Assembly: GCA_029747015.1 (NCBI GenBank)
Contig: JAKOGI010001205.1
Span: 124,001 to 188,000, forward strand
Direction of reading: 5' to 3'
Source of the DNA: Carnegiea gigantea
Taxonomy: Eukaryota > Streptophyta > Magnoliopsida > Caryophyllales > Cactaceae
Length of the DNA stretch: 64,000 nucleotides
The translations under genes and the position numbers were made by a program. The notes below the pieces were generated by a model, which was not told the origin of the DNA, made no database searches, and saw nothing but the letters and a program-made list of their open reading frames with translations. Shown one piece after another: positions 47,971-59,359 of this stretch. Every line of letters starts with the position of its first letter. The first letter of the stretch is position 1.

Positions 47971-48382
47971 TGTGTATATATAAAATTTTCTTCTATCATT
48001 GTTAATCAAATTATTACTAAATTTTGATTTTTATTTCAGGTACAAGAGAAGGAGGTAGATTCTTCATCATTGACGTCATTGCTTAACTTATCATCATCCC
48101 ATTTAATATGCTTTGTACCAAGTTTACTATCTAATATGTCAATCATACTTACATAGATTTGTTCTACAATGATATAGTTTTCAATTGTTATTCATGTTGT
48201 TTATGCACGAAGTTGCTTTATATTTAATTTTATCGTTGGGTTTTCCCCTTCTCTTCATTGACTTATAGTATTAATTATGTCCACACCAACTATCCATTCA
48301 TTTTTTTGATAACATATATAGCTATGAATTATCCATTTAAACATGTTTCGTGCGACCGTGCTTTTGTATGGACCCAAACTAG

Positions 48383-49250
48383 TTTGATAAAAGCTAATTA
48401 AACAAGAATGTGTTTGTCACCAAATTTACTGTTCACATTTCCATCGGAAACGGAACTTTTTTTTTCATTTTTGTTAAAAAAGGCAGTGAAGACTTCCAGC
48501 CCTTAGCATTGACTTACACGCCGGAGATTGTCCGGCTCTCTGACAACTAAAAACTCGCATTTTGCGGCAAGCCTTCGGGGTCATTTTAACCATTCGTGTG
48601 TCTCTCCGGCTAGATTTTCGCCAACGACTCCACAGCACACTGGACCTCCGACCCCAGCCCCCGTCTTTTTCACTCTTCTCGCCAGAAATTGTCGTACTTC
48701 AGGTCGATGAAGAGTATTAGGGTCAGCACACCTAACAGGTTCAGGTGAATGCTTCAATCTTATCCACTTTGATGAACAAATAAAACATACCTAAGCCCTA
48801 AACGACTAGAGGTTGTGAGCTTATTGGTATTCTAGCCGGAACTATGGATACCGGAAAGGGGGTTGATGCTCGCCGGAAACAATGGATGGCCGGAGAGGAT
48901 GCTTACCATATAAGATGAAGGCAAGGGGGGACTTCATTGACAACAATGGCAATGGAAGTCGGTTTTGCGAGGGGTTCAGCAACAATGACCTTTTAAGGGG
49001 GTAATTTCCCTTTTTGGTTAATGTTTAGTGTAGTTTTCCAGGAGAATATTGAACGTCCAAGCACATCTTCATCTCATGATTTTTTATAAAAAGTACAAAT
49101 GAGTTTTAGTTTTTTAGAAACTAATTTTTAATTCAATTAAAAAATGAAAAAAATGGATCGTAGAGATTTGATTGAGACAAATGTACAACCAAGATTTGTT
49201 TACTTATGTAGTTGTTATATAGTGACAGTCACTATAACGGCATCTATAGC
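48383..49250. other. No gene recognised; GC-rich patch at 48,520-48,960
   Basis: A CCGG-rich patch (CCGGCTCTCTGAC, GCCGGAAAC, GGCCGGAGAGG) stands out from AT-rich surroundings but has no recognisable protein. It may be cargo of a neighbouring transposon. Confidence 0.4.
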
Positions 49251-49254
49251 AAAA

Positions 49255-49930
49255 AGTTATAGTGGTTGTTACTATATGACAACCACCATAATTTCTTAAA
49301 TCTAGAGCACGTGTACATATGGAATAAATTGATTTTAATTGTTCATTTTGTTTTTGTTTTTGAATATTAAAAAATATATTGTAAAAATCACAAAATATAT
49401 CTAAATATTAATAAAATTAATTTCTATATCAAAATAGATGATAAGCACTAGACTCTAGCTTATCACCGCCAGCGCCCACGGTACCGGCTAGGGAAAAATA
49501 GCGGCAAGAAGGGCCAAGGTAGAGGTGAGTTTTCCGCTGATCGAGTTGAGGGAGGAGGACATCGGCGATTGTAGAGCTTCAAGCCGGCAACCATGGTTGA
49601 GGTTCGCCGTCTCATCGGAATAGAGTCGTCGGAAGCATTGGATGTCCCACGAACTGCGGTTGAGCAATACCTTCGTTGTCGCCGAAAAACTCATCACCGA
49701 ATAATTACTTGTTGTCGGAAGCGTGTAATTGGGAGCACAACCAAACAATGTCATATAGAAATTAATTTTAGCAATACTTTGATATATTTTGTGATTTTTG
49801 CAATACATTTTTTAATATTCAACAATAAAAATAAAATCAATGGTTAAGATCAGTTTATTCCTAATGTACGCTCCAAATTTAAGAAATTCTGGTGATTGTC
49901 ATATACTGACAACCACGATAACTGCACTCA
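49255..49930. mobile_element. Long-TIR element with GC-rich core (Pack-MULE-like)
   Basis: The left arm (49,255-49,435) and the inverted right arm (about 49,735-49,930) match for ~180 bp. Left: TTATAGTGGTTGT, GACAACCACCATAATTTCTTA, TTGAATATTAAAAAATATATTG, AAATCACAAAATATATC. The right arm is the reverse complement with scattered changes. The core (about 49,450-49,735) is GC-rich, with CGCCGTCTCATCGG and TTGTCGCCGAAAAAC. Long TIRs and captured-looking GC-rich filler are typical of non-autonomous Mutator-like elements. No clear 9-bp target duplication was found. Confidence 0.65.
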
Positions 49931-51164
49931 TATATATAATAAGGATAGAATATATTAAAGAAAGGAGGGTAGATAAGAAAATAATTCAAATGCGTGGATG
50001 GGTAAAGATACTTCATTCTGTCCTTACCCCCAAAAAAAAAAGTTTTGAAAACTAGTAAATTGTGTTGAACTGAGTAGAATACATTAATCCTGTTATTTAG
50101 AAAAAGAACAGAATATTAGAGAAAAGAAAACCTAAGTGAATGATGCCAAAAGGAGTTTGGAAAGGAATTAAAAACAATCTTGTAACAAAAGGAGTTGAAC
50201 TTCTAACCCTAGCATTGATACCCGTAATCCCAACCACTATGACATCTTAATTACCTTTTTGTTATGTAACTCAACAAAAATTATATGTATATAAGGCTGG
50301 AGTTGGACTGGGTCTATAACATACAAAGTACACCCAATTGGGTGTACTAATTTCCGAAAACAGTCTGTAACTGATAACTAGGAGTAAGAATAATCTCTAT
50401 TAATTTTGTCTCACTTTGAGATTAAAAACATGAGGCTGGATGTATTATATTGGTCTCTATTGGAGACCGATGTTGGGTCGGAACTCTGAATTTGGTTGAG
50501 AGGTTTGATGTCAAGTTGAGATTGGATGATAAAATACGGTCCCTAAGTTCAAATTAAGCCCAAGGTCTCGCGTCAAATGTTTTTCGATTTCTACTTGGTT
50601 GAGAGACTATCAACATTTCAAAAAAGTCAATTTTGCAGTCTCTAAAGACATGAATCATTGTAGTGTTATGCAATGGTGATTTAAATATGACTTTTTTGTG
50701 CATACAAGGACGCAAAGATTTGTTATAGGATTTTAATTCAAAGTTTCTGTAACAACTCATAGTACTTTGAAGACTTTTATCAATTATATTAATTTACGCC
50801 ACAACATTTATAATGTTTACGGCATTTATAAATTATAGATATATTCATTTCGATGCCCTCCTCCAAATTCAATGGACGAGAAGTCCTCAGACAGTAGTCT
50901 AACTTACAAAATTGTATTTAATTTAACGCTCAAAAATTCTTGATGATGTCCGAAAGTGGTCATAGATATACATAAATGCGTGGTCCTATACATATCGACT
51001 CGTATCACAATACTAGTCAAGTCTGGCTGCCTTTCCCCTCTAAGTAAGCTAGCACTTTCACTTCAATAATTCCACTACTTCTATTTCATTACAAATTTAT
51101 TTGACAAATAAAATCCCTGTTTTGATCTTCAAGTTTAAAACAAGACTCTCTCTCTCTCTCTCAC
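49931..51164. promoter_or_regulatory. Upstream region of the sugar transporter
   Basis: No other gene is seen here. The 5' UTR directly before the ATG is a (CT)n tract (51,145-51,162). I could not identify a convincing TATA box at the usual distance. A perfect 22-bp palindrome is present at 50,327-50,348. Confidence 0.4.
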
Positions 51165-54100
51165 ATGGCAGGAGCAGCAGTGATAGGCCCAAGTGATAAC
51201 AATTATAATGGCAAGGTAACATGGTATGTGATATTATCTTGCATGATGGCTGCCATGGGAGGTCTACTCTTTGGCTACGATATTGGAATTTCAGGTTTTT
51301 CTTCTTGCACACTACCCAATTTTTCATCTAGATTTTTAATTATTAATCCATAGAGCCTGTTCTTTTCATTGGAAAATATAGGTTGGTAAATGGGTGAAGT
51401 TGGTTGAGATTGATTAAAGTAGGTTGAAGTAGGTTGAAGCAGGTATTTTTTCTTAAACTGGTTGAAGTGGGTTGAAGTGGACTGAAGTGGGTTGAAGTTG
51501 GTTGAAGTGGATTGATTTTTTTTTTTTTTGGGTGTATGATGAGTAGAAATTGGTCACAATAGTTGAAAGTGAATTGAAATTAGTTAAAGTGAGTTCAAGT
51601 GGATTGAAGTTGGTTGAAATGGACTGAAGTAGGTTTAAGTTGATATTTTTTATTGAAGTTCATGAAATAAGTTAATGTGGATTGAAGTTGATTGAGGTTG
51701 GTAAATTTGGATTTACCAACGAAAACAACAGGGCCATAATCGTTTACTTATTTCTTTTAATCTACTGATTCGACTGACAATATTATTTAGATGGTAGCTA
51801 TCTCTTTTTGGGACAAAGTTGGCTTGCATGTTAGTATAAGTTGTACGTAAATATTTCAGGACATATTCTTTTCGTAGATAAATTGGGGTGGGTAAAAGGG
51901 TGAAGTAAGTTGAAGTTGGTTGAGGTACGTTGAGGTAGGTTGAAGTGGGTTGAAGTAGGTTAAAGTGGGTTGAATTTTGTTTATGTGATAAATTAAACTT
52001 GGTTAAAATAGTGGAAGTGGGTTCAGGTCAGTTGAAATGGGTTGAAGTATGTTGAAGTGGGTTGAAGTTGATATTTTGAAATTGACTCACGAAAAGAACA
52101 GGCCAGTGTCAACTATATCGGTGCAATGACTCGAAAACCTGAACTGAGGGGGAGAGTTTTTTTTTGGGGGGGGGGGTTGCTGGGCGGCATAGATCTTGGA
52201 AAAGAAATAACTATAACTTTTCAACTTTCCCCTGGTATAGAATAGACAATGATTATGTAAGCTGGAATGTCAATATTTTGTTTTCAGGGATACCTATAAC
52301 TTGTACAATTATACTTATTTTCAGGGCATATGAAATTGTAGTATAGTTTGTCTTGAGTAGATTGTATTACTATTTCACGGAAAAAAGAAGTGTGAAACCG
52401 CATAAAACTAGTCCAATAGAAAAAATAGAACTGACAATTTGTAACAATAGGAGCGATGTCCTATATATGTGATCACTTTCTCCAATATGTTCATTTATAA
52501 AATAGTGTGAATATATACCAACCCAACTAGTAAATGATATATGAGCGGTGATCAAAGATTCGAGTTTGAATGTCGCATACATCAAATTTTGCGCTTACTT
52601 TTCAAATATTAATGTCATATACTTGAAATGCGATGATTGGAATTTCCTATATTTGAAGGTGGAGTGACATCCATGGAGTCATTCTTAAAGAAATTCTTCC
52701 CAAAAGTGTACATGAAAATGAGGGAAGACACCGAAGTTAGCAATTATTGCAAATTCAACAGTGAATTGCTAACTTCATTCACATCATCTCTTTATGTTGC
52801 TGGTCTTGTTGCTACTTTTCTTACCTCGTACGTCACCAAAGCCTTCGGTCGCAAGCCATCCATCTTGCTTGGAGGAGCTGCATTCCTGGCTGGTTCTGCT
52901 CTTGGAGGAGCTGCCCTTAATCTCTATATGCTTATTCTCGGCCGCCTCTTGCTTGGTGTTGGAGTGGGTTTTTGTAACCAGGTACCCATAATGACCTTTT
53001 TATTGAGGTTATTTAAAGACCTTATCATTTGGATTGATAACTTGATATTTACATGTTTATACAAGTGTCAAAACGAATCACGAATAACTACATAGGAAAG
53101 GTTGGAGAACAGTTACGTATGTTTTGGTGGAAATATGAAAATTAAAATTAGTCCCTCTATGTATGGACTAGCGCATTTGATTGAATTCGGTCTTGAATTT
53201 TGTTTTGGTCGAAATTGTAGATTCTTATCACTATTAGTTAGATTGGGTCATTAGAATTATAGTTGTATTGAGCTCTACCTCTTAGTTGTTTGCGTAATCA
53301 AATGTACCTATCAAGAACAATGCAACCAATAAAAAGTTGGGAATAATTTTTGTCATTTTTGAATTCAATGCAAAAATCAGTTTAAACCTTCACAAACCCT
53401 ACTTCCTATAATTTGCATTTTATTATTATTATTTTTAGCTGCTATTGTGGTCAGATACATATATACTAAACTATATATATTTTTCCATTAATATCCTGTC
53501 ATATTGTCATATATTTGCACTTATTTCTGTAGGCTGTACCTCTATACCTATCAGAGATGGCGCCACCAAGGCATCGAGGAGCATTTAACAATGGTTTCCA
53601 ATTTAGTATTGGCATTGGGGCCCTGATTGCGAACCTCATCAACTTTGGCACCGAAAAGATCGAAGGTGGATGGGGGTGGCGCATATCCCTATCGATGGCT
53701 GTACTTCCTGCTTCAGTTCTAACCGTTGGTGCAATCATGCTTCCAGAAACTCCAAATAGCTTAATTCAAAGAAGTGGCAAAAATGACAACGATCACCACA
53801 AAGCAAAGATCATACTACAAAAGATAAGGGGTTCAGCGGATGTCGAAACAGAACTAGATGACCTTGTAAATGCTACTACCTCATTATCGAAAACGAACAA
53901 CTACCCACTTAAGAAAATCTTAGAACGCGAATGTATGCCTCAACTTGTAATGTCAATAGCCATACCGTTCTTCCAACAAGTAACAGGGATCAATGTCATA
54001 GCATTCTATGCACCAATACTGTTTAGAACTCTAGGCTTTGGTGAGAGCGCATCACTACTCTCATCAGTCATGACGGGCATTGTTGGGATGACATCAACAT

Positions 54101-54600
54101 TCATATCTATGTTAGTTGTCGATAAATTTGGTAGGAGGGCTCTATTCATATTTGGAGGGGTCCAAATGTTCATCTGTCAATTGGCCATCGGGACCATAAT
54201 GGCAATGCACCTAGGGGATCATGGCTCGACCAGCAAAGGATACGCTTACTTAGTCTTGGTGCTCATATGTGTGTATGTTGCTGGGTTCAGTTGGTCTTGG
54301 GGACCGTTAGGGTGGCTCGTGCCAAGTGAAATATTCCCTCTTGAGATAAGATCAACTGGGCAAAGTGTTACTGTGGCAGTGAATTTTCTCTTTACATTTG
54401 TTATTGCTCAGACTTTTTTAGCCATGCTTTGTGACTTCAAAGCCGTGATCTTCTTCTTCTTTGGTGGATGGGTTTTGGTCATGACTTGCTTCGTGTACTT
54501 CTTATTGCCGGAGACTAGAAATATTCCCATTGAACAGATGGACCAAATATGGAGACATCATTGGTTCTGGAGCAGAGTTGTGGGTTCTAATAGTGCCTAA
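51165..54600 (+). CDS. STP-type monosaccharide/H+ symporter (three exons)
   Basis: Exons: 51,165-51,294, 52,659-52,981 and 53,533-54,600. Splice junctions keep the frame (130 + 323 + 1,068 nt = 506 residues plus stop), close to the usual ~510 of plant STPs. Seen: MGGLLFGYDIGISGGVTSME in TM1 across intron 1; YCKFNSELLTSFTSSLY with the lid cysteine; FGRKPSILLGG; GRLLLGVGVGF; YLSEMAPPRHRGAFN; LPETPNSLIQR; QQVTGINVIAFYAPILF; DKFGRRALF; WGPLGWLVPSEIFPLEIRST; MLCDFKA with the second lid cysteine; PETRNIPIEQM. It is a 12-helix MFS protein expected to import hexoses with protons across the plasma membrane. No stop or frameshift is seen. Which STP subclade it belongs to cannot be told by eye. It is the only intact gene in the window. 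Confidence 0.95.
51353..51735. mobile_element. MITE-like element 1 in STP intron 1, with GGTTGAAGTG minisatellite
   Basis: The ends GAGCCTGTTCTTTTCATTGG and, inverted, GGCCCTGTTGTTTTCGTTGG match at 16 of 20 positions. The trinucleotide ATA flanks both sides (51,350-51,352 and 51,736-51,738). The inside is almost wholly degenerate copies of GGTTGAAGTG or GATTGAAGTT. Confidence 0.65.
51859..52105. mobile_element. MITE-like element 2 in STP intron 1, same family
   Basis: The end GGACATATTCTTTTCGT and, inverted, GGCCTGTTCTTTTCGT frame another GGTTGAAGT minisatellite. It lies 120 bp after element 1 and is shorter. Target duplication is not clear. Confidence 0.6.
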
Positions 54601-54730
54601 AAAAAAAGGTAAAGTTATTTTCGGCCCATGTTTTTTACTCGATTTTTCTAGGTGGGTTTTTCTTTTTTGTTTGGGGGTTGGGGGAGGAATTAAGACCCCA
54701 ATCTGTCATTGAAATAGTGCATAAGGTGAT

Positions 54731-54863
54731 GTTTGGTTATATGCAATGTAATCAGACTGTGATGTAATTAATAATGCAATGTAATGGAAATAAATTAAAT
54801 TAATGCAATAGTGATTGCATTACCATATTTGGTTGGTTATAAATTAATTGTTGTAACCAAATA
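54731..54863. repeat. Small MITE-like remnant (TTTGGTTA inverted ends)
   Basis: GTTTGGTTAT at the left and GTAACCAAAT at the right form short inverted ends around ATGCAATGTAAT-type motifs that also occur in the larger element at 57,226-58,074. It lies in the 3' flank of the transporter. Confidence 0.45.
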
Positions 54864-55452
54864 AGTATCAAATTGAAAGGTATGAGATCCAGTATAGATT
54901 GACGTATACACAAACAAAATCAATATATACCCCCAAAAAGAAACTAAGAATCAAATAAGCCAATTGTCTAACCATTGTAGAATGATACCAATTTTGCAAG
55001 TGATTCAAGAAAATATCATATTCAATGATACTGCAAACTGACTAATTCTTATATCATATGCCTAAAAGTGTATTCGCATAAGTCATATAAAAAGACATAT
55101 TTAAACTTGTCTATATGACAAATACACATAGGTAAAATATGACATGTGGCTTATGAGAGTATATGTGCTTATGAGTACAACATAGCTTGCCCAAACCAAA
55201 TGAACTATATCTTCATTAATTTTCTATTAAAGCTTCATTAACACTTAAGTTTCCTGAAAATGTATACCAAAATCATAATTTAAAAGATAGAATCGAAAAT
55301 TAAACCCATGTCATAAAATCATGACATAATTTATTGTAAATCTAAAAATAAACCACGCAAATTAATTAGACCTGAGCAATAATTTAAGACTGAAGAGTGA
55401 AGACAAATCAAGTGCTCTTGCATCTTTGGATCAACCCCTTTGATGAATTTAG

Positions 55453-56796
55453 TTATTCAAACGAACTATTACGAGGCTTAATCTTAGCGCTCAATGGGTT
55501 CTTCATGACCACCGTGAACTCCAATTTTTCCGTGAAATCCGCCGTCCTTCAGGAAATGCACACCACTCAGATTCCTGAACCATTCTTGCTATGATCAAAT
55601 GTCCGTGGATGGTTGCCATCCCTTAGATCCGGACAGATCCGACGACCCGCTCCAAACGGGATCATCTTGATCCCGGTCACCCCAGTTATGTCGGCGTCCT
55701 CCTGACCTGACATGAACCGGTCTGGGTTGAACTTACACGGGTCCGCCCACAGCTTAGGGTCCTCGGCAATGCCGGGGAGGAACTCCAGCAAGGACTCACC
55801 AGCTCGGGGTTCGAAGGGGCTGACTTCCGCCCCTCCACGATGACCTCGAGCAGGGTGTCAAGGTACGAGAACAGGGCAGCCGTCGGGTAGGACTCTAGCT
55901 CGGCTTGTCGCCCGAAGCTTCCCGATAAGCAGTATGAGTGGCTCAATTTGGTGCTTTCTCGCCTCCATGATGTGCTTCCTTTTTTTTTGGAGAATGTTCA
56001 CCGAGTATGACGGTCACATTAATAACTTATATTAAGTGGACAGTTACGAAATAATAAATTATGTATTAATCATCGCTAATAACTACTCATTGTCGGTTAA
56101 AAGTTGTATGCTGCTATACGTAAGGGATTTTAGTGACCTAATTTCTCATTAGTAGCATCTAACCAAAAACAGTAGCCATCTCTCTCTCTTCCCCACTCTC
56201 ACGGTATCCTTACCATCATTCGGGTTCGAGTTAGGGGCGTGACAACTACGGTAACTCTAGTAGCCACCATCAATCTTAGTTCATGTGGGCAATCACCGGG
56301 CAATGAGATCCTACACTTCTGCACTAAGGTACTCTTTATTTTCTAACAGAGAAGAATGACCTTAAAATTAGGAGAAAATCGTCTATTCTCAGGGCTAGGA
56401 TGATCAATACAACCTTGATCATATGATCAATTTTCTCAATTGTCTCTTCACTCATATCCACACCAAAACACATTCTCAAAAGAATACACAACACAGCAAA
56501 CATGACATTCTTCAAACCCAAAACAACGTCGTTATTGGCATCAGCCTCATCCTTGATCTTTACGATGAGTGTATCTATGTTATTGTCTCTTACGCCCTTG
56601 AACTCCTTAAGCCATGAAGAACTTAGTCCATTCTTCCTAAGGAACCGCCACCACGGGCCATCCTTGGGGCCAGGGGAATGCAGTGGGTGGTCCTAGACTT
56701 CTTAGACTAGTGGGACCAAGATGAGTAAGGATGAGATGCCTAAGGCTAAGGAGATGAAGATGAGGTGGTAGTATGAAGACTTAGAACTTGTTCCAT
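55453..56796 (-). pseudogene. CYP77A-like cytochrome P450 pseudogene
   Basis: Minus strand from ATG 56,796: MEQVLSLHTTTSSSSP, then stops and an apparent deletion of the N-terminal third. Next come WWRFLRKN, LKEFKGVRDNNIDTL, LKNVMFAVLCILLRMCFGVD and IDDFLLILRSFFS. A solo LTR (55,995-56,348) then interrupts, followed by FSYLDTLLEVIVEGRKSAPS, a second deletion that removes the I-helix (AGTDT) and K-helix (ExxR), then KLWADPCKFNPDRF, ADITGVTGIKMIPFGAGRRICP (heme loop, Cys present) and a frameshifted end MKNPLSAKIKPR before the stop at 55,453. Family members are ER-bound fatty-acid hydroxylases of the cutin type; this copy cannot be functional. CYP77A is favoured over CYP89A by ADITGVTG and VEGRKSAPS. 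Confidence 0.88.
55995..56348 (+). mobile_element. Solo LTR of a copia element, inserted in the P450 pseudogene
   Basis: The 354-bp sequence starts TGTTCACCGAG, ends TCTAACA, and has a perfect GAGAA duplication on both sides (55,990-55,994 and 56,349-56,353). Shared blocks with the LTR of the element at 16,888-24,130 include GGTCACATTA, CTCTAGTAGCCACCAT and GGTTCGRGTT. It splits the P450 reading frame in the FFS/KxRKK segment. Confidence 0.9.
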
Positions 56797-57225
56797 GGAT
56801 ATGATTCTAATGTCAGAATGTGTGTAGAGGAGAGCAAAGTGGGAAGAAGGGCATAGGGGTGCAAGGTTATAAGAATAGTTGAAGCTGGAAATTGCAAGTG
56901 TCTGTTTAATGCTTTGGCTACCTGCAAAAGTTTGCACTGGATAGGATTTTTACATCCCCATTAATTAATTAGGTGACGCATTTTCCATGAATTTTTCTCC
57001 TAGAAGATGAAAAACATTAAGTAGGCATACATGTTATTTAGGTAGGTCTTAACTAAATTAGATAATTAAGTTTAGTTTTCATTGACAAGAACTATCCAAC
57101 GACTCTCTGGATGATCCCTAGCAACTCATGCATGTCTTGGTCCTCCACAATTTTTTTGATTTATAGCTTCAATTCAATTGCACAACTTTAGTTCCTACCC
57201 CCCCTCCCCGATTTAACAACCCTTA

Positions 57226-57604
57226 TAGCTCATTTGGTTTTATGTAATTAAAGTGGTAATGCAATCAAAAGGGCAATGATGACTCCATTATCATGTTTGG
57301 TTACCATTAAGGGATTACATTGTAATCATATTTACCTCAATCTATGCAAATACAATTACTTGGCCTTTCCTAAGTTATTGTGATTGCAAACCTTTGAATC
57401 AAAATCTATCCAACCATAAGCTATTATATTTGGGGAGACTTTTTCTTCTCTCTATTGTCTCTCATCTGCTTCTTATCTCTTAATACTACATCGACATGTT
57501 TTTAAGGTTTAAAGCTCCCTTTACCCCCTCTCTCCTCCCCATATAGATAAAGTTAATCCAAACCATGATCATATTATTATAACTATATTTTTTACGTTCT
57601 AGAC

Positions 57605-57652
<48 letters not shown>

Positions 57653-57671
57653 ACACACACACACACACACA

Positions 57672-57704
<33 letters not shown>

Positions 57705-58074
57705 GATCATCTTCTTCTTCTCTCTCTACTTGCAAAACTTGAATAATATTACATTATTATAATTTAGAGAAAATAGAGTGAATTAAGTCTTATATGAAGC
57801 ATTATAATTATGATGATAAGATATTGGATGATAATTATCAACAAAGCTACAAACAATTAAAATAGGCAAAACAAAAGCGAATTGAATTGCAAGTACTTCA
57901 CGCCACATATAAAACAAAGTATTGTTTGTAAATGAATTCATTCCAATACAATTGCAAAAACTTTGTAACTAAACATTGTAATGTAATTATTATCCCATTC
58001 TATTACACTGAAAATTACATTACATGGTTGATTTCATTGCGCAACGATTACATTACTTTCAACCAAATGCTACA
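57226..58074. mobile_element. PIF/Harbinger-like MITE (849 bp) with TTA target duplication
   Basis: Ends TAGCTCATTTGGTT and AACCAAATGCTACA are imperfect inverted repeats sharing CATTTGGTT. TTA flanks both sides (57,223-57,225 and 58,075-58,077). Near both ends are TAATGCAAT- and TTACATTAC-type motifs. Inside it carries (CT)n, (CA)n and (CAT)n tracts at 57,608-57,715. Confidence 0.65.
57608..57715. repeat. Compound microsatellite (CT)n (CA)n (ATC)n (TTC)n
   Basis: About 22 CT repeats, then ACACACACA, about 11 ATC repeats, then CTTCTTCTTC, all inside the MITE. Confidence 0.97.
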
Positions 58075-58744
58075 TTAGAGTCTCTCTTCCAACTGTATAT
58101 GTTTTTTAGTTTATTATGTTAGAGACTTAGAGTATAAAACTTATTTTTGAATCTTCAACCATCAGCTTAAATGCTTAGTGGAGTTGGTTTATGAACATGA
58201 TATCAGATCCTTCTAAGCAAATTAAAAGTTCAGGTGCAAATTTCAGCATCCCCCATAATACTTTATTGTGCGTGGTAAGGCAGGCCTTTGCAGTATCCAC
58301 AATTCAAACTCGAAGGACATTTGCGTAACGATGTGTGTTAAAATATAGAACCTATTCTTGGACCTTCAACTATCAGTTTAAACTTTTGGTTAAACTGGTT
58401 TTTAAACACCTTAATTTTATTTCTCTTTGTTGGGTCTCTTGGAATCAATTTTTCTATTTTTACAAGTGTTATTGTTATTATAGGGGTAGGACTGACTATA
58501 TCTTAATCTCCCTAATTCTGTGAAAGCTAGATCCATGCTAAGAATTCTTGTTATTATTGTTGTTTCTCCTTCCTTCTTATCCCATTCTAGTAGAAGCAAA
58601 TTTTATGGTAATCGTTAATGAATACATGTGAGAGTGATCATTAATTCACATAGGGATCACTTTGAAAAAAGTCATTATTATTCTATTAATTTGTCACTCA
58701 GAATTCATAAGTAACTTAAAAATTACATTCCATTAAAATTACAT

Positions 58745-58850
58745 TTTTTACGGGCATTTTTTACAGACTTCGTCAAAAATTGTGATGGAGCAGGATTTTC
58801 CATCATAATTTTTAACCGAGTCCGTAAAAAAATTCATCAAAAATTATATG
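58745..58850. repeat. Imperfect inverted repeat (long stem-loop)
   Basis: AAAAATTGTGATGGA at 58,788-58,802 pairs with TCCATCATAATTTTT (58,820-58,834). Outside it TTTACAGACTTCG pairs with an inverted CGAGTCCGTAAA. It resembles transposon subterminal sequence; no element ends were found. Confidence 0.6.
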
Positions 58851-59359
58851 AAATTTTAAAATTTTAAACTTTCCTAAACATGCAAAGTGGAACAAAGTGA
58901 ACAAAATAATATAATGAAATTAGTGGCATAATTTTATCAAAAATTTAATAACATCTTATGGACCATATTTTCACAAAGACCACCACAATTAGAATTTGAA
59001 TTCCCCTTTATTGATAAAACTATAGCAAACTAAGAATTTAAAAACACTAAGACAAGATAATCCCTTTTGTTCATATCTCACAAATTCAATTAAACAACCC
59101 AAATTATAATAACAAAATTTATATTTTAAGCATTACAATTTCACAAACTCAAAGACATTTCATATTTATTCCCTTTAAACTCTCTTCTTCCCATTCATTG
59201 TCATCTTCATTGAATCATCATTGAACATCCAGTTGAAGAACTCAAATACATTATATTTGAAACCTATAAATACACATGAAAAAAATAAGTTAGTTGGAGA
59301 ATCCAAATAATAATAATAAAAAATAAATGAAATGGAAAAAATGACCAAATATTAAATCT

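Larger units (their letters stand above)
41000..48382 (+). mobile_element. Helitron, degenerate, with Rep/helicase and RPA genes
   Basis: The unit combines a Helitron-type HUH/Y2 Rep plus PIF1-like helicase (about 41,430-45,737) and, 200 bp downstream on the same strand, a multi-exon RPA1-like gene. This is the plant Helitron gene set. The 3' end may be the CTAG at 48,379-48,382 followed by T, with a GTGC/GCAC-like region at 48,340-48,355 that could be a decayed hairpin. The 5' TC end is not identified. Boundaries are tentative; the gene content is clear. Confidence 0.75.

Noticed and set aside
48340..48382. Definite Helitron 3' hairpin plus CTAG end
   Set aside because: A CTAG followed by T is present, but the upstream CGTGC/GTGC stretch does not pair as a proper stem, so it is only offered as a tentative boundary.
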